Of a DNA stretch of 64,000 bases, positions 23,671 to 32,275 are shown in pieces. The stretch's first letter is position 1. Every line of letters starts with the position of its first letter. The stretch lies in contig CAYMBZ010000001.1 of NCBI GenBank assembly GCA_964388835.1, positions 1 to 64,000 on the forward strand, given 5' to 3'. The notes beneath the pieces were generated by a model. The model ran no database searches and was not told the DNA's origin. It saw only the letters and a list, made by a program, of their open reading frames with translations. The DNA comes from UBA1738 sp964388835. Lineage in GTDB: Bacteria > Bacillota > Clostridia > UBA1381. The position numbers and the translations under genes are program-made.

Positions 23671-25613
23671 TAGTCAAAACCTGTAAGGTGGCGGTGTATG
23701 TACCGGAAAAACGAATGGATGAAATGATGGATTTTCTGCAAAAAAACGCCGTTATGGAGATAATCGGCAAGGAAAGAGCCGGTGCGGAAAAAATGCAAAT
23801 AGAGGAAAGACTGAAAAATGCCCGGGCGGCAATTTCGGTACTGTCCGAATTTTTTCCCGAGAAAAAGGGATTTTTCAAACGGAAAAGAAACGTATCGAGA
23901 ATTGAAGCGGAAAAGATGAGATACAGGGCAAAAGCGGAGATTGCGGAAATTCTTGACTGTAAAAGGAAAATCGGCGAAATTCGCCATAGGCTTGATGAAA
24001 ATCGAAAGAAAACGGATATTATAAGGGAGTATGCCGCGTTTGATACCCTTATTTTGGGGGAGGAAACCGTTTATACGCGCTCTGTTATCGGAAAGTGCAA
24101 AAGAATTTCGGACACGGAGATTGCGGATAAAATTCAAAAAAGCGGTGCGCGGATTTTCTGCGAGATTGCCGAAAGGCGAAAGGACAGTATGCTTATCGGC
24201 TTGATTTATCCGAAACAAGATGAAGCCGCCGCAGAATATTTTATGAAAGATATAGATTTTTTTGCGGCGGAATACGGAGAAAATGTCCTCCCCAAGAATG
24301 AAGCTCTACACCTTTGGGAGGAGAAAAACAAGCTTCTGAAAAACGAGGCGGAGCTTTTGGAAGAAATGCACACATTGTCCGGCATGCGACGGGATATTGA
24401 ACTTTACTGCGATGTGATTTTGCTTGAAAAGGAAAGAATAACCGCGCGGCTTAAGGCGGACAAAAGCGAAAAAATATATATTTTGACGGGATATATACCA
24501 AAGGAGCGGGCGGAGCACTTTAAAAAAGCTGTGGAAGAGCGGGGAGGTGCAGTGAGTGAGGAAATACCGAGGGAGGATGAGGTGCTTCCGACGGCATTTA
24601 AAAACAACGGATTTGTTTCGCCTGTTGAGGGGATTACAAAGAGTTACGGTATGCCATCAGGTGGGGATATCGACCCGAACCCCGCAATGGCTGCGTTTTA
24701 TTATTGGTTTTTCGGAATGATGTTTTCCGACGCGGGCTACGGACTTCTTATGATGATTTCGTGCGGGATTTTGGGTTTTTCGAAAATTTTGGAGCCCACG
24801 CGCCGAAAAAACTTTAAAATGTTCTTTGCTTGTGGTGTTTCCACAACACTTTGGGGGATAGCCTACGGCAGCTTTTTCGGAGACCTTATAAGCACCGTTT
24901 CCAAAACTTTCGGTAATGGCAGAGCTCGAATTGAACCGTTTTTTTTAGACCCTGTGGAGCATGCGCTGGAGCTTCTTATAATTTCGGCACTGTTCGGCGC
25001 GGTGCATATAGTAACGGCGCTTGTGCTTAAATGTGTACGGGATATAAAAAACGGCGATTGTCGCGGTGCGTTTTTTGACGGTATGTCATGGATAGCGGTG
25101 ATAGTCGGAGCCGCAATAGGTTCCGGGGGAAAAGTTTTCGGATTAAACGCAGTTTTTATATTTGGTGCAGCTTTGTTTTGCGCGGGGCTTATTATCGCCG
25201 CGTGGGGCGGAGGAAGAAACAGAGGGTCGGTCATTAAAAGTGTTATGCATGGTATTTTGAGTCTGTACGATATCACAAGCTTTGCCGGGGATATACTTTC
25301 CTATTCAAGGCTTATGGCACTGGGACTTGCGACAGGTGTAATAGCAACGGTTGTGAATGTTTTAGCATCGCTTGGAGGAAATTCGATTGCGGGTGCCGTA
25401 ATGTTTGTTGTGGTGGCGGTTTTCGGACATGCGCTTAATTTTGCGGTCAATATGCTCGGCGCATATGTTCATACAAACAGGCTTCAGTATGTGGAATTTT
25501 ACAGGAAGTTTTATGAGGGAGGCGGAAAAGCCTTTAAGCCGCTGTCGGTGGATACCGAATATTTTGATTTTTCTCAAAATGACGGTGCAGACGCCGCAAA
25601 AGGATTGTTGTAG
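23667..25613 (+). CDS. ntpI: V-type ATP synthase subunit I
   Basis: Subunit I is the membrane stator that provides the ion half-channels against the rotating proteolipid ring. The 648-residue protein has an N-terminal cytosolic half (about 1-330) with coiled coils and a C-terminal half with about seven membrane segments. Typical landmarks are FGMMFSDAGYGLLM near residue 350 and the late SYSRLMALGLATGVIA segment, which contains the conserved Arg of the channel. It overlaps the upstream gene by 4 bases and is followed 18 bases later by the stop-to-ribosome site region of the proteolipid gene. Confidence 0.93.
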   Translation: MIVKTCKVAVYVPEKRMDEMMDFLQKNAVMEIIGKERAGAEKMQIEERLKNARAAISVLSEFFPEKKGFFKRKRNVSRIEAEKMRYRAKAEIAEILDCKRKIGEIRHRLDENRKKTDIIREYAAFDTLILGEETVYTRSVIGKCKRISDTEIADKIQKSGARIFCEIAERRKDSMLIGLIYPKQDEAAAEYFMKDIDFFAAEYGENVLPKNEALHLWEEKNKLLKNEAELLEEMHTLSGMRRDIELYCDVILLEKERITARLKADKSEKIYILTGYIPKERAEHFKKAVEERGGAVSEEIPREDEVLPTAFKNNGFVSPVEGITKSYGMPSGGDIDPNPAMAAFYYWFFGMMFSDAGYGLLMMISCGILGFSKILEPTRRKNFKMFFACGVSTTLWGIAYGSFFGDLISTVSKTFGNGRARIEPFFLDPVEHALELLIISALFGAVHIVTALVLKCVRDIKNGDCRGAFFDGMSWIAVIVGAAIGSGGKVFGLNAVFIFGAALFCAGLIIAAWGGGRNRGSVIKSVMHGILSLYDITSFAGDILSYSRLMALGLATGVIATVVNVLASLGGNSIAGAVMFVVVAVFGHALNFAVNMLGAYVHTNRLQYVEFYRKFYEGGGKAFKPLSVDTEYFDFSQNDGADAAKGLL

Positions 25614-25640
25614 GGTAAAAGCGCAGAAAGGATGAATATT

Positions 25641-26111
25641 ATGAATTTTGGAATGTTTTTTTCGGTGTTGGGCGCGGCAATCGCTGTTGCGCTTGCGGGT
25701 ATGGGTTCTTCGAAAGGGGTAGGTGTTGCTTCCGAGGCGGCGAGTGCGGTTGTTTCGGCAGACCCGTCAAAATTCGGCAAAATGCTTGTGCTCCAGCTTC
25801 TTCCGGGAACGCAAGGACTGTACGGTTTGATAATAGCGGTTATGATAATGCTGAACATCGGAATTTTGGGCGGGGAAGTGATATCCGATACCGCGGTGGG
25901 ACTACAATATTTTGCCGCATCCTTGCCGATTGCACTGGGCGGATATTTTTCAGGAAAGGCACAGGGCAGAGTGTGTGCGGCGGGGTGCAATCTTACGGCA
26001 AAGCGCCCGGAGGAATCATCAAAGGCGATTGTATCGGCTTCACTGATTGAGCTGTATGCATTGCTCGGATTTATTGTATCTTTTCTTTTGGTCATAAATA
26101 TCGGGGGGTAA
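25641..26111 (+). CDS. ntpK: V-type ATP synthase subunit K (proteolipid), Na+-type
   Basis: The 156-residue rotor subunit consists of two fused hairpins (four membrane helices). By alignment with the Enterococcus hirae NtpK, the five sodium ligands (L61, T64, Q65, Q110, E139) are all kept here as L54, T57, Q58 (LLPGTQGLYG), Q108 (GKAQGR) and E137 (LIELYALL). Only the second hairpin carries the carboxylate. This predicts Na+ coupling. The ATG at 25641 is 9-10 bases after AGAAAGG; the ATG at 25632 abuts that site. Confidence 0.94.
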   Translation: MNFGMFFSVLGAAIAVALAGMGSSKGVGVASEAASAVVSADPSKFGKMLVLQLLPGTQGLYGLIIAVMIMLNIGILGGEVISDTAVGLQYFAASLPIALGGYFSGKAQGRVCAAGCNLTAKRPEESSKAIVSASLIELYALLGFIVSFLLVINIGG

Positions 26112-26115
26112 AAAA

Positions 26116-26697
26116 ATGGAAGAGATTAAGCCGATATTGGAGGATATTTTAAATGATGCCGCCAACTGCGCAAAAGAGGTGCGTGCATGCGGAGAAAAAC
26201 GCATAAAGGATATGTATGAGGATTTTGAAAGAAAAAAAGCGGAGAGCGCGAGAGAATGCCGAAAGAGTTTGAATTATGAAATCGAGAGAATGTACGATGA
26301 ATGTCTCAGAAAAAACGAACAGCTTTTGAAAAATGCGCGGCTTGCCGCAAAATCCGAAGCGGTAAGGGAAGCGGCATTCGGCGGGTGCAGGAAAATAGCA
26401 GAAATGCCGGATGCGGAATATACGAAATTTTTAAAATGCGTATACGAAAATGTGTGCGGGGTAGAAAACGGGAAAATTTATTTAAACGAAAAAGATAAAA
26501 AGCGCGGAGCGGCAAAGGCTTTTTGCGGCGGGGAGATTGCGGAAGAAAACCTTGATATTTGCGGCGGATTTGTGCTTGATACCGGAAAGGTCAGGTACAT
26601 GTGCACTCTTTGCGAACTTGCCGAAGAAAGCCATGGCGAGATTTGCGATGAGGTGATTAAAATATATTCTCAGAAAAAGGGGCGTGACGATACTTGA
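26116..26697 (+). CDS. ntpE: V-type ATP synthase subunit E
   Basis: The 193-residue peripheral-stalk protein has a long charged N-terminal helix (about 1-90) with many Glu/Lys/Arg and a compact C-terminal domain. The order and length match subunit E, the partner of the G/H coiled coil. It starts 4 bases after ntpK behind GGGGGGT and its stop overlaps the TTG of ntpC. Cys content (about nine) is higher than I would expect for this subunit. Confidence 0.85.
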   Translation: MEEIKPILEDILNDAANCAKEVRACGEKRIKDMYEDFERKKAESARECRKSLNYEIERMYDECLRKNEQLLKNARLAAKSEAVREAAFGGCRKIAEMPDAEYTKFLKCVYENVCGVENGKIYLNEKDKKRGAAKAFCGGEIAEENLDICGGFVLDTGKVRYMCTLCELAEESHGEICDEVIKIYSQKKGRDDT

Positions 26698-27596
26698 CGG
26701 AATATACCTACGGAGCGGCGTATGTGGGGTGTCTTGAAAAGAATATGCTTTCGGGAGGTGACTTCGAATCCCTGACAAGGGCGGATGTGCGGGAGATAAT
26801 CACCGTTTTGACGGAACACGGATATGAGGGACGGGATTTTCGGGAAATGCTTGAGAAAGAACGTATAAAAACCGCAGAAATTTGCCGCGAGTTGTGCGGA
26901 GATGAACCTTGTATGCGTGCGCTTCTTTCGGAAAAAAGCTTCCATAACATAAAAACACTGCTTAGGGCGCGTATATTCGAGGGGAACTGTGAAAAGATGT
27001 TATATGACCCGCCCGAGGCTGAAAGCTTTGACGAAAACGAAAAAAAGCAAAGCAGTGACGATGAGCTTTTTGAGATATATCGCACTGCGGAGGAGATTTA
27101 CAGGAACACATCGAGCATAAGGCACGCCGAAATGTACGTAAACCGAGAGCAAGTTTTAAGGCGGATGCGGCTTTGCAGCAAAAACAAATTCATGTATCGA
27201 CTTGCCGAGATTTGTTCGCTGAATGAGGATTTGAAAATTTATTTAAGCTCCGATTTCGGCGAGTTTTCAGCGGCAATGACGGAAAATTCATTTATCGATG
27301 TAAATTACATGATTCACAGCAAAAAAAGCAAAGAAGAAACTCTTGCGGCAATGGGATATGAACATGATTATATATTGTTTGAACGCTCTGCTGCGGAGTT
27401 TGAAAAATACTGCGACAATCGCATAGGGGAATATGCCTCGGTAAAATTCGGAGGATTTTTCGGTGTTGAATCGGTTTGCGCATTTTTTCTGGGAAAGGAG
27501 ACGGAAATAAAAAATTTGCGCATACTGATGTACGCCAAAAGTGCGGGTGCGGATGCGGAATTTTTAGAGAACAGATTGAGGAAAGCATATGTATAA
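26694..27596 (+). CDS. ntpC: V-type ATP synthase subunit C
   Basis: The 300-residue all-helical subunit couples the central stalk to the proteolipid ring (AC39/subunit d family). The start YTYGAAYVGCLEKNMLSGGDFESL matches the family's N-terminal pattern of an aromatic-rich strand, then KNML and the first helix. The TTG start overlaps the ntpE stop (TTGA); AAGGGG lies 11 bases upstream. Its end overlaps the next gene by 8 bases. Confidence 0.88.
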   Translation: MTEYTYGAAYVGCLEKNMLSGGDFESLTRADVREIITVLTEHGYEGRDFREMLEKERIKTAEICRELCGDEPCMRALLSEKSFHNIKTLLRARIFEGNCEKMLYDPPEAESFDENEKKQSSDDELFEIYRTAEEIYRNTSSIRHAEMYVNREQVLRRMRLCSKNKFMYRLAEICSLNEDLKIYLSSDFGEFSAAMTENSFIDVNYMIHSKKSKEETLAAMGYEHDYILFERSAAEFEKYCDNRIGEYASVKFGGFFGVESVCAFFLGKETEIKNLRILMYAKSAGADAEFLENRLRKAYV

Positions 27597-27813
27597 GATT
27601 GCGGCAGTTGGGGATTTTGAGTTTACCGCATGCTTCGGCTGTATGGGTGCTGAGGGATTTTTCGCCGAAACGGCGGAGGACGCGGAGAAAACGGTTAAGA
27701 GCATTTTGAGTGATGAATACGCGGTGATTTTCGTAAAAGGTTACAACGGTATTGATTTTTCGGCGTATGAAAATCTGACATTGCCGTCTGTTACGGTTAT
27801 ACCCAAGCGGTGA
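27589..27813 (+). CDS. V-type ATP synthase subunit F, short form
   Basis: The 74-residue product starts MYKIAAVGDFEFTACFGCMGAEGFFAE, the usual Rossmann-like beginning of subunit F (central stalk), and continues through the AVIFVKGYN and PSVTVIPKR strands. Typical bacterial F subunits are about 100 residues and end in a helix that inserts into the A3B3 hexamer; that helix is absent. The position between C and A is canonical. Reading past the stop in either other frame gives no helix-like ending, so a single-base frameshift is not obvious. Confidence 0.75.
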   Translation: MYKIAAVGDFEFTACFGCMGAEGFFAETAEDAEKTVKSILSDEYAVIFVKGYNGIDFSAYENLTLPSVTVIPKR

Positions 27814-27861
27814 TGTATTCGGCAAAAAAAACGAGAAGTTTTGAGGAAAAGGAGAGTGGAT

Positions 27862-29655
27862 ATGTCGGACGGAGTAATCAAGAAAATATCCGGGCCCCTG
27901 GTGGTTGCCGAGGGTATGCGTGATATCGGAATGTATGATATGGTTTATGTGTCAAAGGAGAGGCTGATAGGTGAGGTTATCGAGATAAATGAGGACCTTG
28001 CTTCGATACAGGTTTATGAGGAAACCTCGGGACTTGCGCCCGGGGGCAGTGTTGTGTCTGCGGGCATGCCGCTGTATGCCGAGCTGGGACCGGGACTTAT
28101 AGGCAGTATTTATGACGGAATACAGCGTCCTCTTGTTGAGATAGAAAAAAAGTCGGGGAACAGAATAAAAAGGGGAGTAAGCGCCCCGGCACTGGACAGG
28201 GAACGACAATGGAATTTTGTTCCGCAAAGAAAAATCGGCGAGAATGTGGCGGCGGGCGAGGTAATCGGAACCGTGGCGGAAAGCGGCGCAATCCTTCATA
28301 AAATACAGGTTCCGCCGGAGGTATCGGGGAAAATTATCGATATAAAAAACGGAGAATTCACCGTGACCGACATTGTATGCACGTTGGAGACGAAGGAGGG
28401 AAAACGAGAGCTTTCCATGATGAGCAGGTGGCCGGTAAGAAAGGGCAGACCGTATATTAAAAAATTGCCGCCGAATATTCCACTTGTGACGGGACAAAGG
28501 GTTATAGATACGCTTTTCCCGATTGCAAAAGGCGGAACCGGTGCCGTGCCGGGACCTTTCGGGAGCGGAAAAACGGTGGTTCAGCATCAGCTTGCAAAGT
28601 GGGCGGATGCGGATGTTGTGGTGTATATCGGATGTGGTGAGCGCGGCAATGAGATGACCGATGTTTTAAACGAATTCCCTAACATACGTGACCCTAAAAC
28701 CGGAAAAACACTTATGGAAAAAACCGTGCTCATAGCAAATACCTCGGATATGCCGGTGGCGGCGAGAGAGGCATCGATATACACCGGAATAACCATAGGA
28801 GAATATTACCGTGATATGGGATATTCGGTGCTTCTGTTGGCGGATTCCACTTCCCGCTGGGCGGAGGCGCTCAGAGAAATGTCGGGAAGATTGGAGGAAA
28901 TGCCGGGTGAGGAGGGATATCCCGCATACCTTTCAACTCGGCTTGCGGGGTTTTATGAGCGCGCGGGCAGAGTGAAAACCTTGGGCGGCGATGAGGGTGC
29001 ACTTACGGTTGCGGGTGCTGTTTCGCCGCAAGGGGGAGATATATCCGAGCCTGTGTCTCAGGCAACATTGCGGATAGTAAAGGTTTTTTGGGGATTGGAC
29101 AGCGAGCTTGCGTATCAAAGGCATTTTCCGGCGATAAATTGGCTGAAAAGCTATTCGCTGTATGCCTTAAGGCTAAAGGGGTGGTATGACGAAAAGGTTG
29201 GGAGTGATTGGAATGAAATGCGAGCAAGGCTCATGCGGATTTTGGAGGAGGAAGCGGAACTTGAAGAAATAGTTCGCCTTGTTGGCGCGGATTCGCTTTC
29301 GGGTGCGGACAGATTGAAACTTGATACGGCACGCATGATACGTGAGGATTTTTTGCACCAGAACGCTTTTCATGAAGAGGACACCTATACATCCATCAAA
29401 AAACAGCGGGAGATGATGAGAGTGATACTGGCGTTTTATGATATTGCGGAAAGTATCACAGAGAGCGGAGGCGCGCCGGAGGAGCTTTTATACTCATCAT
29501 TCGGAAACGAAATCGGAAGAATGAAATATCTCCCCGAGGACAAATGCATTGAGGCTTGTGAAAATATTATTTCGGGATTAAAGTCGATAGCGTGGAGAAA
29601 GGGAGAGGAGGAAAATGGGAATGTTCAAGGAATACAAAACCATACGCTCTCTTGA
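27862..29655 (+). CDS. ntpA: V-type ATP synthase catalytic subunit A
   Basis: This 597-residue subunit hydrolyses or makes ATP in the catalytic head. It has the Walker A motif GPFGSGKTV near residue 235, the GERGNEM segment with the catalytic Glu, LLADSTSRWAEA, and the family-specific insertion of about 90 residues before the P-loop domain. The ATG at 27862 follows AAGGAGA; an in-frame TTG at 27841 lacks a site. Its last 41 bases overlap ntpB. Confidence 0.97.
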   Translation: MSDGVIKKISGPLVVAEGMRDIGMYDMVYVSKERLIGEVIEINEDLASIQVYEETSGLAPGGSVVSAGMPLYAELGPGLIGSIYDGIQRPLVEIEKKSGNRIKRGVSAPALDRERQWNFVPQRKIGENVAAGEVIGTVAESGAILHKIQVPPEVSGKIIDIKNGEFTVTDIVCTLETKEGKRELSMMSRWPVRKGRPYIKKLPPNIPLVTGQRVIDTLFPIAKGGTGAVPGPFGSGKTVVQHQLAKWADADVVVYIGCGERGNEMTDVLNEFPNIRDPKTGKTLMEKTVLIANTSDMPVAAREASIYTGITIGEYYRDMGYSVLLLADSTSRWAEALREMSGRLEEMPGEEGYPAYLSTRLAGFYERAGRVKTLGGDEGALTVAGAVSPQGGDISEPVSQATLRIVKVFWGLDSELAYQRHFPAINWLKSYSLYALRLKGWYDEKVGSDWNEMRARLMRILEEEAELEEIVRLVGADSLSGADRLKLDTARMIREDFLHQNAFHEEDTYTSIKKQREMMRVILAFYDIAESITESGGAPEELLYSSFGNEIGRMKYLPEDKCIEACENIISGLKSIAWRKGEEENGNVQGIQNHTLS

Positions 29656-30994
29656 GGGACCGTTGCTGTTGGCGGACGGTGTGAGCGGTGTTTCCTACAA
29701 TGAGTTGGGTGAGATTATCTTAAAAAACGGAGAAAAAAAGCGGTGCCGCGTTTTGGAGGTAAACGGAGAGCAGGCACTGGTTCAGCTGTTTGGAAGTGGA
29801 AGCGGAATAAATCCCGAGACAAGCAGTGTGAAATTTTTGGGGCATGCAATGGAGCTGGGAGTGTCCGAGGATATGCTGGGACGTGTGTTTGACGGATTGG
29901 GAAATCCCAAAGAAGATTTTGAAATAATTCCGGAACGGCGTATGGACATAAACGGCATGCCGATGAATCCGGTGTCAAGAGTATATCCCGAGGAGTTTAT
30001 ACAAACCGGAATAAGTGCAATCGACGGGCTGAATACACTTGTACGCGGGCAAAAACTGCCTATTTTCTCGGCAAACGGACTTCCGCATGCGGAGCTTGCG
30101 GCGCAAATTGCAAGGCAGGCAAGAGCGGGCGATAAAGACAGCTTTGCGGTTATTTTTGCGGCGGTGGGTATTACCTTTGAGGAAGCGGACTTTTTTATCG
30201 AGGACTTTAAAAGGACAGGAGCTATTGAAAGAACCGTGCTTTTTATAAATCTTGCGGACGAGGCGGCAATAGAACGTATTGCCACCCCGCGCGCGGCACT
30301 TACCGCAGCGGAATATTTCGCATATGAAAAGGGTATGCACGTGCTTGTTATTATGACAGATATGACGAATTATGCGGATGCACTGAGGGAGGTTTCGGCG
30401 GCAAGAAAAGAGGTTCCGTCAAGGCGAGGATATCCGGGATACATGTACACTGACTTTGCTTCGATATACGAACGTGCGGGGCGGCTTGAGGGGAAATCGG
30501 GTTCAATAACACTTATTCCGATTTTGACAATGCCGGAGGATGACAAAACGCATCCCGTACCCGACCTTACGGGATATATTACTGAGGGGCAGCTTATACT
30601 TTCGCGCACACTGTATAGGAAGAATATTATTCCTCCCATTGATGTTATGCCCTCTTTGTCCAGGCTTAAGGATAAGGGGATAGGTGAGGGGAAAACAAGG
30701 AGCGACCACGCGGATACGATGAATCAGCTGTTTGCGGCGTATTCGAAGGGGAAAGAAGCAAAGGAACTTTCGGCAGTTTTGGGAGAAGAAGCTCTCGGAG
30801 CGGAAGATATGCGGTATGCGAAGTTTGCCGAGGCTTTTGAGGAAGAGTATATCGCTCAGGGATTCAACACCTGCAGAACGATTGAAGAAACGCTTGATAT
30901 AGGCTGGAAACTGTTGTCCGAGCTTCCGAGAAGCGAACTCACGAGAATAAAGGACAGTGAGCTTGACAAATATTACAAGGGAGAGAAAAAATGA
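29615..30994 (+). CDS. ntpB: V-type ATP synthase subunit B
   Basis: The 459-residue non-catalytic head subunit alternates with A. Motifs include SAIDGLNTLVRGQKLPIFSA, where the Walker A loop is naturally degenerate, the DMTNYADALREVSAA segment and RRGYPGYMYTDF. The ATG at 29615 comes 5 bases after GAGAGGAGG and lies inside ntpA; a second ATG at 29621 is possible. Its stop overlaps ntpD (ATGA). Confidence 0.96.
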   Translation: MGMFKEYKTIRSLEGPLLLADGVSGVSYNELGEIILKNGEKKRCRVLEVNGEQALVQLFGSGSGINPETSSVKFLGHAMELGVSEDMLGRVFDGLGNPKEDFEIIPERRMDINGMPMNPVSRVYPEEFIQTGISAIDGLNTLVRGQKLPIFSANGLPHAELAAQIARQARAGDKDSFAVIFAAVGITFEEADFFIEDFKRTGAIERTVLFINLADEAAIERIATPRAALTAAEYFAYEKGMHVLVIMTDMTNYADALREVSAARKEVPSRRGYPGYMYTDFASIYERAGRLEGKSGSITLIPILTMPEDDKTHPVPDLTGYITEGQLILSRTLYRKNIIPPIDVMPSLSRLKDKGIGEGKTRSDHADTMNQLFAAYSKGKEAKELSAVLGEEALGAEDMRYAKFAEAFEEEYIAQGFNTCRTIEETLDIGWKLLSELPRSELTRIKDSELDKYYKGEKK

Positions 30995-31623
30995 GGGAAA
31001 CGGCGGTAAATTCTACAAGAATGGCACTTGGTATACAGAAACGGAGGTTGGAGTCCGCAAGCCGCGGGTGTAAGCTGTTAAAGGATAAGCAGGACGGAAT
31101 AAAAAGGCTTTTTGTAAACACTTCCGCCGAGGCGGAGCGGGTACGCAAAGAGGTGGAAGAAAGATTTTTCGCGGCACGACGTTTTTTTGCCGTATCTGCC
31201 GGGATTATGGGCGAGAAAGAAATGAAATCCGCGCTTATATCTTTGGGCGATAAATGGGAGGTAAAAGTTGAATACAAAAATGAAATGGGAATTTTGCTTC
31301 CGAACTTTTATGCCGAGGAAAAAAATGAATCGGAGAAATTTTCGACGGATGTGTGCGCCGAGCTTAAAGAGGGCGGCGAAATTATGAAAAGTGCGAAAAA
31401 TCGGCTGTTACGGCTTGCGGCATTGGAACAACGAGCGGCTGTTTTGGAAAAGGAGTACGAGAGGGTGTCAAGGCGGGTAAATGCTCTTAAATATACGATT
31501 ATTCCGCGGTATTCGGATAATATACGATATATATTGGCAAAATTGGAGGAGAGGGAGAGAGAAAACAGTATCAGGCTTTTAAAGGTCAAGGATATGGTTA
31601 TCGAAAATAACTTGAGAAGGTGA
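30991..31623 (+). CDS. ntpD: V-type ATP synthase subunit D
   Basis: This 210-residue central-stalk subunit is a long antiparallel coiled coil. The typical termini are present: NSTRMALGIQKRRLESASRGCKLLKDKQD at the start (shown here only as a landmark) and NALKYTIIPRYSDNIRYIL with an ERERE-rich end. It is the last gene of the operon, coupled to ntpB by an ATGA overlap. Terminator evidence after it is weak. Confidence 0.94.
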   Translation: MRETAVNSTRMALGIQKRRLESASRGCKLLKDKQDGIKRLFVNTSAEAERVRKEVEERFFAARRFFAVSAGIMGEKEMKSALISLGDKWEVKVEYKNEMGILLPNFYAEEKNESEKFSTDVCAELKEGGEIMKSAKNRLLRLAALEQRAAVLEKEYERVSRRVNALKYTIIPRYSDNIRYILAKLEERERENSIRLLKVKDMVIENNLRR

Positions 31624-31632
31624 TTCGGTCGG

Positions 31633-31685
31633 CGGAACGTGCCTTTTGCAGTACGGATTTTGGGACGTTCATGCCGATTTTTCGC
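31633..31685 (+). terminator. Possible weak terminator of the V-ATPase operon
   Basis: GGC..AACGT.CC (about 31633-31641) can pair imperfectly with GG.ACGTT..GCC (about 31663-31676) before ATTTTT. Mismatches make it uncertain. The rest of the gap to nusB (31624-31864) holds only the nusB promoter. Confidence 0.3.
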
Positions 31686-31755
31686 TCCATAAGCCGCGGA
31701 GGAAGTGCTGAGTTGTAATTTTTGAGACATATTGAACGGAATTTGCGTATTTTTC

Positions 31756-31784
31756 TTGCTTTTTCATTAAAAAAAGGGTATAAT
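31756..31784 (+). promoter_or_regulatory. Promoter of the nusB-xse operon
   Basis: TTGCTT (31756-31761), 17 bases, TATAAT (31779-31784), 80 bases before nusB. Confidence 0.72.
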
Positions 31785-31864
31785 AATATGTAACATAAAA
31801 TGGAGAGGTGCGCACAAAATCGGAAAGAGGATATTTGTGCCCGCCGGGAAAGGAATTACAGCCA

Positions 31865-32275
31865 ATGAGCAAAAAACTTTCAAGAAGCGAAGCAAGAAGC
31901 GAAGCGTTTAAAATCATTTTCGGTCTTAATCAGCATAAGGATGACGTTGATTTTTTGTTTGACAATCTTATGAATGAGGTTCCGGCAAGTATACGCTCAA
32001 TGCCGTACATAAAGGATGTTGTGCTGGGGGTTTTGGAAAAATATGACGAGCTTTTGGAAACCATAAGCGAAAACCTGACCGACGGCTGGAGAGTGGAACG
32101 TATTTCAAAAGTGTCAAAAGCGGTTTTGATGCTTGCGATATACGAGATAAAATATGTTGATGATGTTCCGGAAAAGGTTGCGATAAACGAGGCGATAGAG
32201 TTAGCGAAAAAATTCGATGAACCGGATTCCTCAGCGTTTGTAAACGGCGTGCTGGCAGGCGTGATAAAGAAATGA
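31865..32275 (+). CDS. nusB: Transcription antitermination factor NusB
   Basis: NusB binds boxA RNA with NusE during rRNA antitermination. The 136-residue, all-helical protein starts KLSRSEARSEAFKIIFGLNQH and ends with the diagnostic VPEKVAINEAIELAKKF and SSAFVNGVLAGV. The ATG at 31865 follows AAAGGA; the frame is open upstream to 31808 without a good site. It heads a tight gene run (TsaD-like, xseA, xseB, prenyl synthase). Confidence 0.95.
   Translation: MSKKLSRSEARSEAFKIIFGLNQHKDDVDFLFDNLMNEVPASIRSMPYIKDVVLGVLEKYDELLETISENLTDGWRVERISKVSKAVLMLAIYEIKYVDDVPEKVAINEAIELAKKFDEPDSSAFVNGVLAGVIKK

Noticed and set aside
27814..27860. Frameshift restoring a full-length V-ATPase F subunit
   Set aside because: The two other frames after the stop give DVFGKKNEKF or a basic stretch, neither like the missing helix, so a simple frameshift is not supported.
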